The translations under genes were made by a program, and so were the position numbers. DNA of 64,000 nt from Neocallimastix lanati (nom. inval.) (lineage: Eukaryota; Neocallimastigomycota; Neocallimastigomycetes; Neocallimastigales; Neocallimastigaceae): NCBI GenBank assembly GCA_016946835.1, contig JACVTC010000117.1, forward strand, positions 531,035 through 595,034, read 5' to 3'. The notes beneath the pieces are model-generated. The model ran no database searches and was not told where the DNA came from. It saw nothing but the letters and a program-made list of their open reading frames with translations. Positions within the stretch are counted from its first letter, which is position 1. Each line of letters opens with the position of its first letter. Positions 1 to 15,023 of the stretch are shown here, piece after piece.

Positions 1-2674
<2,674 letters not shown>

Positions 2675-4980
2675 GAAAAAATAATATTAAATCAGTGTTA
2701 AAAAAATATATATACTTTAAAATATAGTTAAAAAAGTAAATATATCATATTAATTAAAAAAGAAAATAGATTCAAAATATTAATATTTTAAAACTTTTTT
2801 TTTTTTTTTTTTTTTTGATCAATTTTAACAGTATTTTTAATAATAATTTTTTTTTTTTTTTTAAGGGAAATAATAATATTGTTAGGAGTTGTACAGTTTT
2901 ACCTTTGAAAAAAAAAATTTTTTAAAATTTTAAATCTTATTTAAACAATTTATAATACATATATTAATAATAAAATATAATAAATTGATTAAAGTCACAG
3001 GATTTATCTAAGCTTTGAAGAACGAAAAAAGAAACTAAATAAAAAAAATTAAATATAAAAAAAATAAAATAAAATAAAAATGATTTATATAAATATTTTA
3101 TATTTATATTTATATTTATATATAAACCATATACTAAATAATTATTTATCATATTACAAACCTTAAACTTAATATCTTTATAAAGAGTGAACTTTGAACT
3201 ATTTATTTGATTAATAGCAATCCATTCATTTATTTATTGTTACATTTATATTGTATGGCTAATTATTTATTTAAACTTTATATATATTTATCAATTTAAT
3301 GAGGTTATTTTTATTTTCTTTTTTTAATCAAAGTAAATATATATATATAATCTTTTTGTGCAATATTAAAAAAATAATAATTATATTAAACAAATCATTT
3401 TTTAATTTTTTATATTTTTTTTTTAATTTCGATTGATGCATTTTCTAAAAATTAAGAATGAAAAATAAAAAAAACCTTTTTTTTTTCTTAAACATTTCCA
3501 AATGGAAGAGAAAAAAAAATTTTTTTTTTAATTTTTTTTTTTTTTATTTTTTAATATAATTCATTCAAATTTTAAAAAATAATAAAAAAATGCTTTTTCC
3601 AATAATAAAAAAATTAAAAATTAAAGTTTTCAATCCTATTTATTAATTAAAAATTTTTATTTCTATAAATTAAAATTTGTGTAAAAGACTTTCTTAAAAA
3701 AAAAAAAAAAAAGATTTACATCCATCATAAATATTTAAATTTTTTTTGATTTTTATTATATAATATAATATTATTCTATAATTATTTAATTATAAAAATT
3801 TAATTATTTAAATATATTATCATATATATTGAATATAAATACAATATATCATAATATAGAATATAGAATAGAATTAATAATTTTTAAATATTTAGATATA
3901 CTAAATATTATATATTATAATTTTATATATTTTATATTCTATATTTTATATTTTATATTTTATATAATATTATATATTATACTTAATATATTTTATATTT
4001 TATATTTTATATTTTATATATTATATTTTATATTCTATATAATAATATATATTATATATTTTATATAATAATATATTTTATATTTGATATTTTATATATT
4101 TTATATTTTATCTAATAATATATTTTATATATTTTACATTTTATTTTATATTTTATATAATACTATATTTTATATTTTATATAATTATATTCTATATTTT
4201 ATATAATAATATATATATTTAATATATTATTAAATTTTGATTTTTGCTTATTTCCTATATATTTATTTATTTTTTTTTTCTAAATTAATTCTTTGGCATG
4301 ACATGTACATTAAATATTACATATATATATGTTATATAGTAAAATTAATTATTATGCCATTATTTATATTGTTTAAGAAATAAGAAAAGATTTATATATT
4401 CTAATTATTATAAAACTATTGTTATTCTGTACAATTATGATTAAAGCATGGGTCTATTCAATTCCTCCATTTAAATTACCATCTACTATTAATTACGAGC
4501 TAACATTATTATATATTCTTTTTTATTTATACTTTTTTTTATTTATATTTTGAGAATTAATGAAGAAATAAATATAAATAAAAATAAGACTATAAAATTA
4601 ACATATATATATTTATATTATAATATATATTATATAATTTTTATTAATTAATATTTTTTTTCTCTAATTTCATTCTAAGCTACTTCATATTTATCAATAT
4701 TTTTTTTTGTTAGTATTTAATATATATAATTATTAATGCATTAACAAAGTGGTCTTTCTTTTTTGATATTTCTTTTTTTTTTATTATTATTATTTAAAAA
4801 TTTCACATTATTTTAACATTAAAAATTGTTAATTCTCAATATAAATTATATTATCTCCCTTTTTTTTTATTTGACTTTAGTTATTTTTCTAAATATAATA
4901 TTTTTCCTTTTTTCCTTTTTTTTTTTTTTTTTTTATTTATTAATGTTAATTTTTTTAGTTAATATTATACTAAAAATATA
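2675..4980. other. AT-rich intergenic DNA with TTTTATA-type tract
   Basis: No gene is supported. Around 3,900-4,230 the sequence becomes a degenerate array of TTTTATA and TATAAT words. The rest is homopolymer-rich spacer. Confidence 0.6.
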
Positions 4981-5290
4981 TATATTTATTATTATTTATT
5001 ATTATTTATTATTATTTATTATTATTTATTATTATTATTTATTATTATATATTATTATATATTATTATTTATTATTATTTATTATTATTTATTATTATTT
5101 ATTATTATTTATTATTATTTATTATTATTTATTATTATTAATTATTATTATTTACTATTCAATTATTTATTATTATTATTATTATTTATTATTTATTATT
5201 ATTTATTATTATTTATTATTATTTATTATTATTTAATATCATTTATTATTATTATATTATTATTTATTATTATTATTATTATTTGATTAA
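4981..5290. repeat. Degenerate ATT/ATTT microsatellite
   Basis: An interspersed TTATTATTTA pattern with occasional TATA variants. The reading frame across it is low complexity only. Confidence 0.85.
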
Positions 5291-5596
5291 TTATGATTTA
5301 AACAAAATAAAATAAAATTATCCACAAATAAATTTTTTTATTTTAAGGTTTATATATATTAATTAAAAAAGAAAAAAAAATATCACATATAAATTAAAGA
5401 CAATATAACATTTTAAAATTTTTTTTCTAAATAAAAATAATTATTTTTATTGTTACAATTGAATATTTTTTTAAATATAAATTTCGTATATTAATTATTT
5501 TACTTATTTTATTATTATATATTAATTATATTTCGTTATTATTTATTTATATTATAAATTAGGTGCTATTATAACCTTTCATTATTAATTATTTTA

Positions 5597-5815
5597 ATTA
5601 TTTATTTTATATAATTATTATTGATTATTTGTAATTATTTATATTATATAATTATTTTGTATTTTATATTATTATTGACTGTATGAAATTATTTATATTA
5701 TGTAATTATTTTGTATTTTATATTATTATTGACTATATGAAATTCTTTATAGTATATAATTATTTTGTATTATATATTATTATTATGTGTAATTATTTAT
5801 ATAATACAATTGTTT
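5597..5815. repeat. 54-bp period minisatellite
   Basis: The string ATTATTTTGTATTTTATATT recurs starting at 5,651, 5,705 and 5,759 (the last with one change), a constant 54-bp spacing. A more diverged unit precedes them. The copies differ by a few substitutions, so the array is recent but not perfectly homogenised. Confidence 0.8.
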
Positions 5816-6236
5816 TATATTTTAAAATTTTTACTATTTTTTTTTTTTTTTTTGTTTTGTTTTTGTTTTGTTTTTGTTTTTGTTTTTTTTCATAACATTT
5901 AACATAAATTAAAAACAAACAATACATTTGACTAAATGGATATTTTTTTTATTAAAAATTTTTTATTTTTTATTTTTTATTAGTAATAAACTTTTTTTTT
6001 TAAAATTTATAATATAAATTATGTGTATTACACAAAATTAAATAAACAATTGAAATATTAATTTTAATTTATTTGAAGCTAAAAATTTCCTTAAATTAAA
6101 AGTTCTTTTAATTAAAAAGGAAAAAACATAAAAAATAGATGGAACAATTTTTGAATATTATTAAAAAAAAAATTTTTTTTTTTTTAATTCATTTTGAACA
6201 TATTTTTATTTTTATTAATTAATAGTTTATAATTGA

Positions 6237-6268
<32 letters not shown>

Positions 6269-6671
6269 TTTTTTTTTAATAATAATAAATAATAAAATAA
6301 ATTATTTATTTATATATTATCTATTATTATTTAGCATTAAGTATTATTATTGGGTTTATATATACAATGAAAATACAAAAAAGTTCATAAATTATCTTTA
6401 TATATATATATATATAAGCTTTAAACTATTAAAAAAAATATATTAAAATAGTTTTTTTTTGTTTATTTTGTTTATTACAGACTTATTTATATCTTGTTTA
6501 AAATTCTTTTATTATTAATATTATTAATTTTCTAAAAAAATAAACTTTAACTATCTTTAAGAAAAACCTTTTTCTATCTATTTTTTTTTTTTTTTTATTA
6601 ACTATTACAATTATACAAAAAAAATAAAATAAATAAAAATAAATAAATAAATAAAAACGTTATTATATAAA
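5816..6671. other. AT-rich intergenic DNA, no gene seen
   Basis: Mostly homopolymers, a (TTTTG)n run near 5,855-5,890 and a (TA)n run near 6,401-6,416. No coding or structural signal can be supported. Confidence 0.55.
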
Positions 6672-8300
6672 TGTTAGAATATGTGAAACATATGAAATAA
6701 GGTTCATACTAAACCTACAAAAGAGAAGATATAAAAGGTTTCATCTTATCCACAAAGAGTGGCACTTTGGTTTCCTCTTACCAACAAAAGTACACAACTT
6801 GAAGGTTATTGCTAAGCCGTCCAAAGCATATGCTTATACAATTAACTATACACGTATAACTACAAACAAAGATTGCTAGATGCTTCAATACGAAAAAGCA
6901 TAATATTTAACCAATGAGTTGTATAATTCGATAAAATTTTAATCTCATCTGACTCTATTTGAAGCTATTCAAGATAACTAATTACTTATTTTAATAAAAA
7001 ATCTTATTGATGTTACCATAAGGTGATATATAGTTTACATAATATTCACAATCACCAGTTGTTACTAATCTAAGAAGCATCAGTTATTGCTAAACAGAAA
7101 AAGCATTACACTTAAACAACATATGCGCGTATATACAACTATTTTAACAAGTACATATAAGAACTATGAGTCAATAACAGCATTTGAAGAGTTATAATTC
7201 ATTAAACTACGAAAATGTGATTGTAAGACGCCTTTGAGTAAAGAGCATTATATAATCTAAAGTTATTTATGATAAATAATATACATACACAGAATACTAC
7301 ATAAAGATATTATAACAAGAAAATCTAAAATTCGATTGATATAAAATATTTGAATTTTAAAGGGAAGCGAGATAAAGTATTTTGATACTACTTATAGCCA
7401 AATATTTGAAATGTTTATGACATGACAAAATACTCAATATGATAATATACTAAATCATTACATTTAATTAATCTCTATGTTTTTGATCAATCAATATTGA
7501 ATATATTACTGAATGCACACACTTATTTAATAAAAATTCATACACAATTCCAGAAATTAGACATATCCTTCACTTAAATAAAATATAATATGTTACAAAC
7601 TTAGAAGAATAAATATCACTACAAATATCTAATATATTTATTCGAATAGTATTTAATAAATTTACTACTTAATTATAACGTGTATATTCGAAGGATGATG
7701 TCATTTAATACGATATATAACTATAACTATATACATTAATCATATATTCTCATATATAATAGACCAATATAACGAAGCGTTGTGATGCCGACTTACCAAA
7801 ACAAGCGGTGCTAATATTAGACACCTTATGTCGCTGCATTAATAAAATGTTGAGATCGTTAAATTATTGGTTAATATTCTAATTAACTTTGTTGGACTTC
7901 TTAAGCTTAAAACATAATATCACAATTTAAGAATACTAACCTAAGGGGGAATAATAATATCAATTCGCAAAATTTAAACTAAATTATTTATTGTTTTATG
8001 AAACGCATTTAAATATAATTGAAATTAGAGAAATTAGAAATTAGGAAATTTTGGTTTAAAGAAATAATACGCATATTCACCGACAAACCGAATTGTTTTT
8101 ATTCAAGCAATTAGGTTTGAGGGGAAATGTTAAAATAGGTGAAACATATGAAGTAAGTGTCATATTTAATTAAAAACATATTAAATAACTTATTGAAGTA
8201 TATTTAATGCATGTCAAATATATTAATGCATATTATAATAAATTAAATGTACAAGTCCCAATGTAAAAATATAAATACATGTAAATTTGTATTAGTTAAC
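6672..8300 (+). mobile_element. Decayed Ty1/copia LTR retrotransposon
   Basis: Two TGTTA-starting segments at 6,672 and 8,128 share GTGAAACATATGAA and flanking bases over about 40 nt, as expected for the starts of two LTRs. Just before the second, a reading frame ends LGLRGNVKIG, preceded at about 8,080 by IFTDKP. In Ty1/copia Pol proteins the C-terminus typically carries a DIFTKP motif and then an LGLRG-type ending. The purine run GAGGGGAAA directly before 8,128 fits a polypurine tract. Most of the internal region (gag, integrase, most of RT) is missing, frames are broken, and the LTR similarity fades after about 40 nt. The outer limits are therefore uncertain. Confidence 0.55.
7985..8140 (+). 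pseudogene. Remnant of copia Pol C-terminus (RNase H end)
   Basis: The segment THLNIIEIREIR near 8,005 resembles the T-K-H-x-x-I-x-x-x-x-x-IRE signature near the end of copia RNase H. It is followed, after a stop and frame changes, by IFTDKP and LGLRGNVKIG. At least one stop and one frame change break it. The last codons overlap the LTR start, which is usual in copia elements. It has no function now. Confidence 0.5.
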
Positions 8301-8648
8301 TTTTAATATAAGTAACTCAAAATAACTCTTTTAGTCATAATATATTCATTTAATAAAATTAACATATAAATTCCAAATTACTAATAATAAAGAAATAATT
8401 ATAAATAATAAATTATACCTTTTAATGATTTTTAAAATTTCATTCTAATTATTAATACTTCTATAAAAATAAGCTATATCCAAATATCAAATTATCAAAT
8501 TATTTTTTTTTCATAAAATTATACAATGTAATTAATTATCTTTTATTTATTTATTAAATTCAATTGATATTTATTTTCTTATATACTTATATTTAAAACA
8601 TATTAATGAAAAGTAAATAGAAAGTAGATAATTAAAAAGGAACAGAAA

Positions 8649-8696
<48 letters not shown>

Positions 8697-9030
8697 TTTA
8701 AAAAAAAAAAAATTATGATATAATAATTAAATATGTATATATATCAAATATGAAAATAAATTATTTTAATTTAAAAAAATAAACATTATACATTATAAAT
8801 ACCATTAATATTATTCACTCAAAAGCCTTTTTTTATTTTGTTTTTAATTTGTTTTTAATTTGTTTTTATTTTGTTTTTATTTTGTTGTTTTGTTTTTTTA
8901 TTTTTGTCTGTTACTATTTAATTACAAAGTGTTAAATTTAGTAGAATTTAAAAGTACAAAAATATAAATATATAATAAAATAGATAACTATTTTTTTTTT
9001 TTGTTTTTAAATAGTTTTAAAATAGTTACT
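8301..9030. other. AT-rich intergenic DNA, no gene seen
   Basis: Homopolymers including an A run at 8,652-8,680 followed by (TA)n, and a (TTTTGTTTTTA)-like T/G tract at 8,829-8,890. No gene is supported. Confidence 0.55.
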
Positions 9031-9035
9031 GAGCT

Positions 9036-9266
9036 AATTGAGAGGGTTGCGTTAGTACTGTATATTTAAAGAGGGAATTACTAGCATTTGGAATACATTA
9101 TTTCATGTGTCCATGTAGATATATTCTACTAAATTGCAATCTTTCTGGCATATACGTATTCGCCATGGAAGCTAGTATGAATCTCTATGGGTTAAGTTAT
9201 ATTGTTTTTCAAAGGGAAATTAAGAACTGGCGAAACAAGTGGAGCAGTACTAGAAAAATTTTCAAT
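9036..9266 (+). repeat. Dispersed retroelement fragment, copy 1
   Basis: About 230 bp that recur, diverged, at 16,262-16,520. Shared words include GAAATTACTAG-type, CATGTAGATATA, TTCTACTAAATTGC and GGGTTA. Both copies can be read as FQR followed by NWR and STRK, which suggests a coding origin. This copy ends abruptly where an ATT array begins, so its 3' end has been lost or replaced by the microsatellite. Confidence 0.6.
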
Positions 9267-9590
<324 letters not shown>

Positions 9591-9690
9591 ACTATTTTCA
9601 TTACAATTATTTTCCAAATAATTTTTTTTTTCAAGTTCTTTACGAAATACTATATATTTCCTTTTTTTTTTTTTTTTTTTTTAAATTTTT

Positions 9691-9790
9691 AGAATTTTTT
9701 TGAATTTTTTTGAATTTTCTTGAATTTTTTTGAATTTTCTTGAATTTTTTTGAATTTTTTTGAATTTTTTTGAATTTTTTTGAATTTTTC
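9691..9790. repeat. 10-bp tandem array of phased A-tracts
   Basis: Ten consecutive units of TGAATTTTTT (two with a C) fall exactly every 10 bp. T/A tracts repeated near the helical pitch are known to produce intrinsic DNA curvature, so this array is predicted to be strongly bent. The matching minus-strand frame (repeated KNSKKFKKIQ) is low complexity and is not called as a gene. Confidence 0.85.
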
Positions 9791-9893
9791 GCTTCTTCAA
9801 GTGCTATAATCAAGAAAAGCAAAAATTATTAAAATGGTTAGATATCTAGGATGAAGTATATCCGTACGAAAGATCAAATCAACAGAGTTCGAA

Positions 9894-9936
<43 letters not shown>

Positions 9937-10100
9937 TTTACATATCATTCCAATAAAAAAAAAAAAAAGCATATTTCAACAAATAACTGTCATTAATTGC
10001 CATAAAAATGAAAAATGAGTATGCTACTGACAACTGTTTTTTTTTTTTTTTGTTTTTTTTTTCAACCCATCAAATTCATCAAATAATAACTATAAGGGTG

Positions 10101-10135
<35 letters not shown>

Positions 10136-10453
10136 AATAATAAATCAAGAAATAAAAATAATCAAAAAAGAACACCTTTAAGTAGGAAAGTTAATAAAAG
10201 AAACTTCAAAAATCTTTTACTGTTGATTAGGAAGCACATATACAATTCAGATTCAGATTCAAATTTAGATGCTTCAATTCGACTTCTACTTCAATACAAC
10301 AACTAATATTACTTGAAACCAATTATAATAATAACTCAATAACGCCTAGAAACATAAAGGTAAATAAAGTAAAGGCCCGAAATCTTAAAAGAAGAAAATA
10401 ATAATAAGGAAGATAACAACAAAGAACCCATGGACCCGGAAATTTTGGATAAA

Positions 10454-10497
<44 letters not shown>

Positions 10498-11805
10498 TAA
10501 TATTAAAAGGGAAAATAAAACTATCCATAAAAAATAAAAATAAAAAAATAAAAAATAAAAAAAAAAAAAAATAAAAAATAAAAAAATATGTAAAAATGAA
10601 AAAAAAATTATTTAAGAAACAAAAAAAAATAAAATAAAAACAACAGAAAAAGGAAAAGAATAAAAAACTACTTTAAAAAAAAAAGTAATGTTTTTAAAAT
10701 TTATTTTCTTTAATTATTATTATATAATGATAAAAGAATTAATATTATAATTGTTAATGAAATTTTTAGAAAAAAAAAAAAAAAAAAAGGATCGAATGAA
10801 AAAAAATTTTAATAATTATTATTTGTGATATTTTTTGATGTCAGTTATTATAAATGATTATTTTTAAAATTAATTATAAATAAATATATATATATATATT
10901 ATTATTATTATTATTATTTTATTCGTAAAAATTATAAATTTAATACTGAAATTATAAAATTAAATAATATCCATATTAATTATTCTGTTTAAATAATTTA
11001 AAAATTTATTAATAAATAATATATTCATAATTATAAAAAAAAATTCATATAAAATTTTTATATTATTTATTTTACAATTCCAGCTATTATTTCTAAATAT
11101 TTATATTCTTATTTATATATAAAAAAAATCAATATATTTATAATTTATATTTGTTAATACATATAATATTTTATAATTATAATTATTAAAATTTGTTTTT
11201 AAAAAAAAAAAAAGTTAATGTGAATACTAAAAACTAATAAAAAAAGTATCATTTATTAATTTTACAGAAAAAAAATAAACTAAATAAATATACAATTTTA
11301 TTAATTATATAAAAAAAAAAAAATTTTTTTAATAATTTAACAAATGTTTGTTATAAATCATGCCTATTTAATTTCATTTAATATTAATTATTTGATATGG
11401 TAATATTAATATATTATCTGCCTAAATTTTTTTTTTTTTATTTTGAGTATTTATAATTTGAAAACAAAATATTAATAATAATTACTAGTAATATTTTAAT
11501 GTATGTATTTCAATAATATAATCTTATCATTATATTTATTTTTATAATTTTTATATTTTTAATCTATAAAAAATAATCTGAACGATAAAAGACTATAGGA
11601 AAGGAAATTTAAAATATAATTAATATTAAGCATTATATATTTATATATTTTTTATTTTTTTACAAAAAAAAAAAAAAAAAAAATAAAAAAAAATTATTAT
11701 ATGATATATTAAAAATTTAATTATATTATAATTAAAAAATATGTTAAGTAAGTACAATAAAAATTTGGTATTAAATTTCATATTTTTTTTTAAAAAAAAA
11801 AAAAA
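9791..11805. other. AT-rich intergenic DNA with long A runs
   Basis: Poly(A) stretches at about 9,897-9,934 and 10,101-10,133, a (TA)n run at about 10,461-10,490 and otherwise short homopolymers. The stretch 10,180-10,440 is slightly less AT-biased but has no frame or family resemblance that I recognise. Confidence 0.5.
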
Positions 11806-12514
11806 ATTTACGGATAAGAATATAATTGGTGTACCAGAATCCTTTATTCCATAAAAACCAAATGTTGGATGGATAATAGGAAGGAAGATACAATAATAAA
11901 AAAAAAAAAAATGGATGACATATTTTTTTAAAATTAATCATTTTTATTTTTACCTGAATTTGATATTATTAAATTCACAACTAAAAAAAATAAAAAAATA
12001 AAAATAAAAATAAAGTTAAAGCCAATTAAGCAATATGCTTTGTTTATTTGGGTTTATATCATTATTAAATCTCTTTTATTTTTAATTATATTGAAATAAA
12101 TAAAAAAAGCAAAAAATGGATGAACCATAAAACCAACATTAGTAATATAATTGATTAATTAATAATAAATATAAAAAAAAAAATTAAAAGTCATTATAAA
12201 TATTATATAAATTAGAATTATTTCATTATTTCATTTTATTAAATTAATTTCTGTAAAAAGAGTATGAAAATTAATATAATGATACTTAAATTACAATATA
12301 TAATTAATACTAATAATTTATATATATTTTATAATAATATTTAGAATTAATTTTTAATTATTTATTTTAGAAATAACTTTTTCTTTAATTAATGATTATT
12401 TTATTTTTTATTATAATTATAGTCTTAGAAGTTATAATTTATTGAATGACTCATTTGGATGAAATTAATTTATTTCAAAAGTAATTCTTGTTATCTTTTA
12501 GCATCATTAATTTC

Positions 12515-12515
<1 letters not shown>
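11806..12515 (+). promoter_or_regulatory. Orphan copy of the Vint upstream block
   Basis: It aligns along its length with the region upstream of Vint copy A (43,390-44,100). Shared, in order: GATAAGAATATAATTGGTGT, ATGGATGACATATTTTTTT, AAAGTTAAAGCCAATT followed by AGCAATA and TTATTTGGGTT, then CTTAGAAGTT and GTTATCTTTTAGCATCATTAA. No Vint gene follows directly, but a C-terminal Vint fragment lies about 4.4 kb downstream on the same strand. I infer that this is the promoter-side remnant of a destroyed Vint locus. Confidence 0.7.

Positions 12516-12520
<5 letters not shown>

Positions 12521-12600
<80 letters not shown>
12521..12600. repeat. (ATT)n microsatellite
   Basis: About 27 uninterrupted units, placed directly after the motif GTTATCTTTTAGCATCATTAA. 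Copies B and C also have ATT/AAT runs at the corresponding place (55,324-55,459 and 58,550-58,575). Confidence 0.9.
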
Positions 12601-12680
12601 TAAAAAAGTAAAGCAAACCAAATAAAAAACTAATAAAAAAAAAAAAAAAACATATTTATATATTTATTAACAACAAATTA

Positions 12681-12806
12681 CTTTATATACCTATTTATTT
12701 ATAATTTATATTATTATATCAACCATTGGTAGTATTTATAATGGCCATGACAATCATTACTTCAAATTTTCATTTATATCATCATTCTTTATATTTTATT
12801 TTTTTT
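12681..12806 (+). repeat. Direct repeat, copy 1 (about 125 bp)
   Basis: Begins TTTATATACCTATTTATTTA and includes ATATCAACCATT and ATGGCC. It recurs at 13,068-13,197 with only a few substitutions. There is no coding signal. Confidence 0.85.
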
Positions 12807-13067
12807 TTCTTTTTTTTTTTTTTTGTAATTATTTAATTTATATTTATATACAACAGAACAGTTAATATAGGTATATTTTATTGTAAGCATAGAAATACTT
12901 TTAAAAAAAATAAAAGGCTATATGATTTACGAAATGGTGAATTAGATTGGAGAAATAAGCAATAATTTTTCTAATAAATAAACCCTTTTTTTTTTTTTTT
13001 TTTTTTTTGTTGATGTTGTTGATTTCACAGTAAAGTATCTAACAGTGAAAGTTCATATGCTCCAACT

Positions 13068-13187
13068 TTATATACCTATTTATTTATAATTTATATTATT
13101 ATATCAACCATTCGTAGTATTTATGATGGCCTTGACAAACATTACTCCAAATTTTTCATTTATATCATCATTCTTTATATTTTATTT

Positions 13188-13197
<10 letters not shown>
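13068..13197 (+). repeat. Direct repeat, copy 2 (about 125 bp)
   Basis: Second copy of the repeat at 12,681-12,806, offset by about 387 bp. Both copies end in a T run, here followed by a long A run. The arrangement is a local tandem segmental duplication. Confidence 0.85.
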
Positions 13198-13225
<28 letters not shown>

Positions 13226-13860
13226 ATACCATTAAAAAAATATTACCTTTCTATCTTCTATCTTTTTATTTATATTATTTTTAATAATGGATAGTTTTTT
13301 CTTTGTAAAACAATAATCGAAACTATTTTTTTTATTTTTTTTTTTTTTTTTATATTTTTTCTAGCTTATGGCTAATTTATTAATTGTAATCAGTTTAACA
13401 TAAATATTTTTTTTTTTTAAAAAAAAAAAAAATTCACATTAAAGTATATATATATATAATTTTTCTCAGGATTAATTATTATAAGTTAGTCAATTTGAGA
13501 AATGATAATAAAATAAAATAAGCAATACAATCAATAATTAATAAATAAAATAAAGATAATAGTAATAATAATAGTAATATATAAGTGAATAAGAAAACAT
13601 AGAATTACAAATTACAGTATTAGTAATAATAAAAAGTTGAAGTAAAAAAAATCAAATAAATTTAAATTTTTCAAAATTATTTGTACAAACTTTCATTTTA
13701 TTATTAATTAAAAAGAATATATATGTAATAAAATAATAAAATATTATTATATAATTACCATGATTTGATAAATATTTTATTATATTATTATATTTAAATT
13801 ATTTATATATATATATGTATTTTTAATAAATTTATAATTTATTATAATATCTCATAACCA
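13198..13860. other. AT-rich spacer, no gene seen
   Basis: Homopolymers and short AT words only. No conserved segment is recognised. Confidence 0.5.
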
Positions 13861-14006
13861 TATATATTCTATAGGGATGTACAAGCCAGTTTAGTAGTAT
13901 TCTCTCAATGAAGACTACTACTCATGTTATTCATGATACCGATAGGTGATAGTAATTCCAAATATTGCTCAATGAATTCTTTGGTGATATTTATTTCAAT
14001 AAAGAA

Positions 14007-14096
14007 TAATATATTTTGAATTTATCACCCATTGGAACTATTGCTGTGGAAACTCAAGTGATGAGTCACAATGGGTGATAAATTCAAAATGTATTA
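14007..14096. repeat. Snap-back hairpin 1 with 34-nt loop
   Basis: The left arm 14,013-14,034 is the exact reverse complement of 14,069-14,090 (22 bp). It extends to 14,007/14,096 with a single G-T mismatch. The loop at 14,035-14,068 starts GAACTATTGCTGTGG and ends GTGATGAGTCA. The loop is identical to that of hairpin 2, while the arm sequences are unrelated. Confidence 0.9.
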
Positions 14097-14247
14097 ACAT
14101 GACAAAAAAAAAAATAAAAAAAAGATAAGCTTTATAGTCACTTGGAACTATTGCTGTGGAAACTCAAGTGATGAGTCACAAGTGACTATAAAGCTTATCT
14201 TTTTTTTTTTTTTTTTTTTTTTTATTATTTTTTTTTTTTGTCATGTT
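14096..14247. repeat. Snap-back hairpin 2 with the same 34-nt loop
   Basis: The arm 14,123-14,144 is the exact reverse complement of 14,179-14,200. Outside it come an A run opposite a T run and then AACATGAC opposite GTCATGTT, so the whole foldback spans 14,096-14,247 with arms of 49 and 69 nt that differ in homopolymer length. The loop 14,145-14,178 is base-for-base the loop of hairpin 1 and in the same orientation. Confidence 0.9.
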
Positions 14248-14535
14248 GGTCCACAGTCAGTTAAGACAATACAGGTTACTGTAGTAGTCGGGGGTTTCAA
14301 ATCCTGCGACACGGCACCTTGAGGTTTTTCTATCCTGGAATATCATACAACCACAAGTAGTATCCAAAAGGCTTTCCCTTCGACCGCTTATTCACCCAAC
14401 CCTAATACTATCCTATGACTTAAATCATTAGGCCTTGATGGTGACTCCGGTTAAATTCTATAGAAATTAAGTGACAAATATTCCAACACGTCAGTGATTA
14501 CATCCACTGGAGTGTCTCTATATTTTATCAATGTA
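14248..14535. other. Higher-GC island of unknown origin
   Basis: About 290 bp with near-balanced composition, flanked by homopolymers. There is no open frame of note on either strand. A GGTTTCAAATCC word resembles a pol III B box, and CAGTCAGTTAAGAC lies upstream, but no cloverleaf can be folded. With 13,861-14,006 it may form one approximately 670-bp unit around the two hairpins. It could be a decayed SINE-like or non-coding element; its identity is unknown. Confidence 0.35.
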
Positions 14536-14699
14536 TTTTTTTTTTTTTTTTTTTTTTTTAATATTAAAAAAAAAAAAATTAAAAATAAAAATAAACAAAT
14601 AAAAAAAAATAATATTACAAATTTAATATAAAAGAATTTTAAAATTAATTAAAAAAATAGAATTCCATCAATAAATTAAATGAGCATATTATATAAGAA

Positions 14700-14890
14700 T
14701 TTGAATATCAATAAAAGTGAGAAGAGTGGGCTAGCCTACATAGCATACATAGGTCTCCTTACTTGGCTCGATCTCGCCCGATGACCATTGTCCAAGGTTT
14801 TCCTTCCAAGAAGTTTTGACGGAACATGATGGTTAGGACTACAGGTTAAGTATAAGGATCGGGGAGTGGGACATTTCGCAAAATTGAAAA
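14700..14890. other. Higher-GC island of unknown origin
   Basis: Contains GGCTCGATCTCGCCCGATGA and nearby words far less AT-biased than the flanks. I see no open frame and no tRNA or 5S fold. Its right end (GATCGGGGAGTGGGACATTT) is one of a pair of inverted motifs listed separately. Confidence 0.3.
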
Positions 14891-14940
14891 TTATTAAAAA
14901 AATAAATAAATCAATAAATAAAATTAAATATTATTAATAT

Positions 14941-15023
<83 letters not shown>

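Noticed and set aside
9640-9822. Lys/Asn-rich minus-strand ORF
   Set aside because: It is entirely produced by the 10-bp TGAATTTTTT array and adjacent T run.
14035-14068. Hammerhead ribozyme in the hairpin loop (GAAAC and GTGATGAG words)
   Set aside because: The core would need CTGATGA, but the sequence is GTGATGA. Only about five bases separate it from GAAA, leaving no room for two stems.
14248-14312. tRNA gene suggested by GGTTTCAAATCC and a D-arm-like CAGTCAGTTAAGAC
   Set aside because: No seven-base anticodon loop with a five-base stem can be formed and the acceptor ends do not pair. At most it is a degenerate tRNA-derived element.
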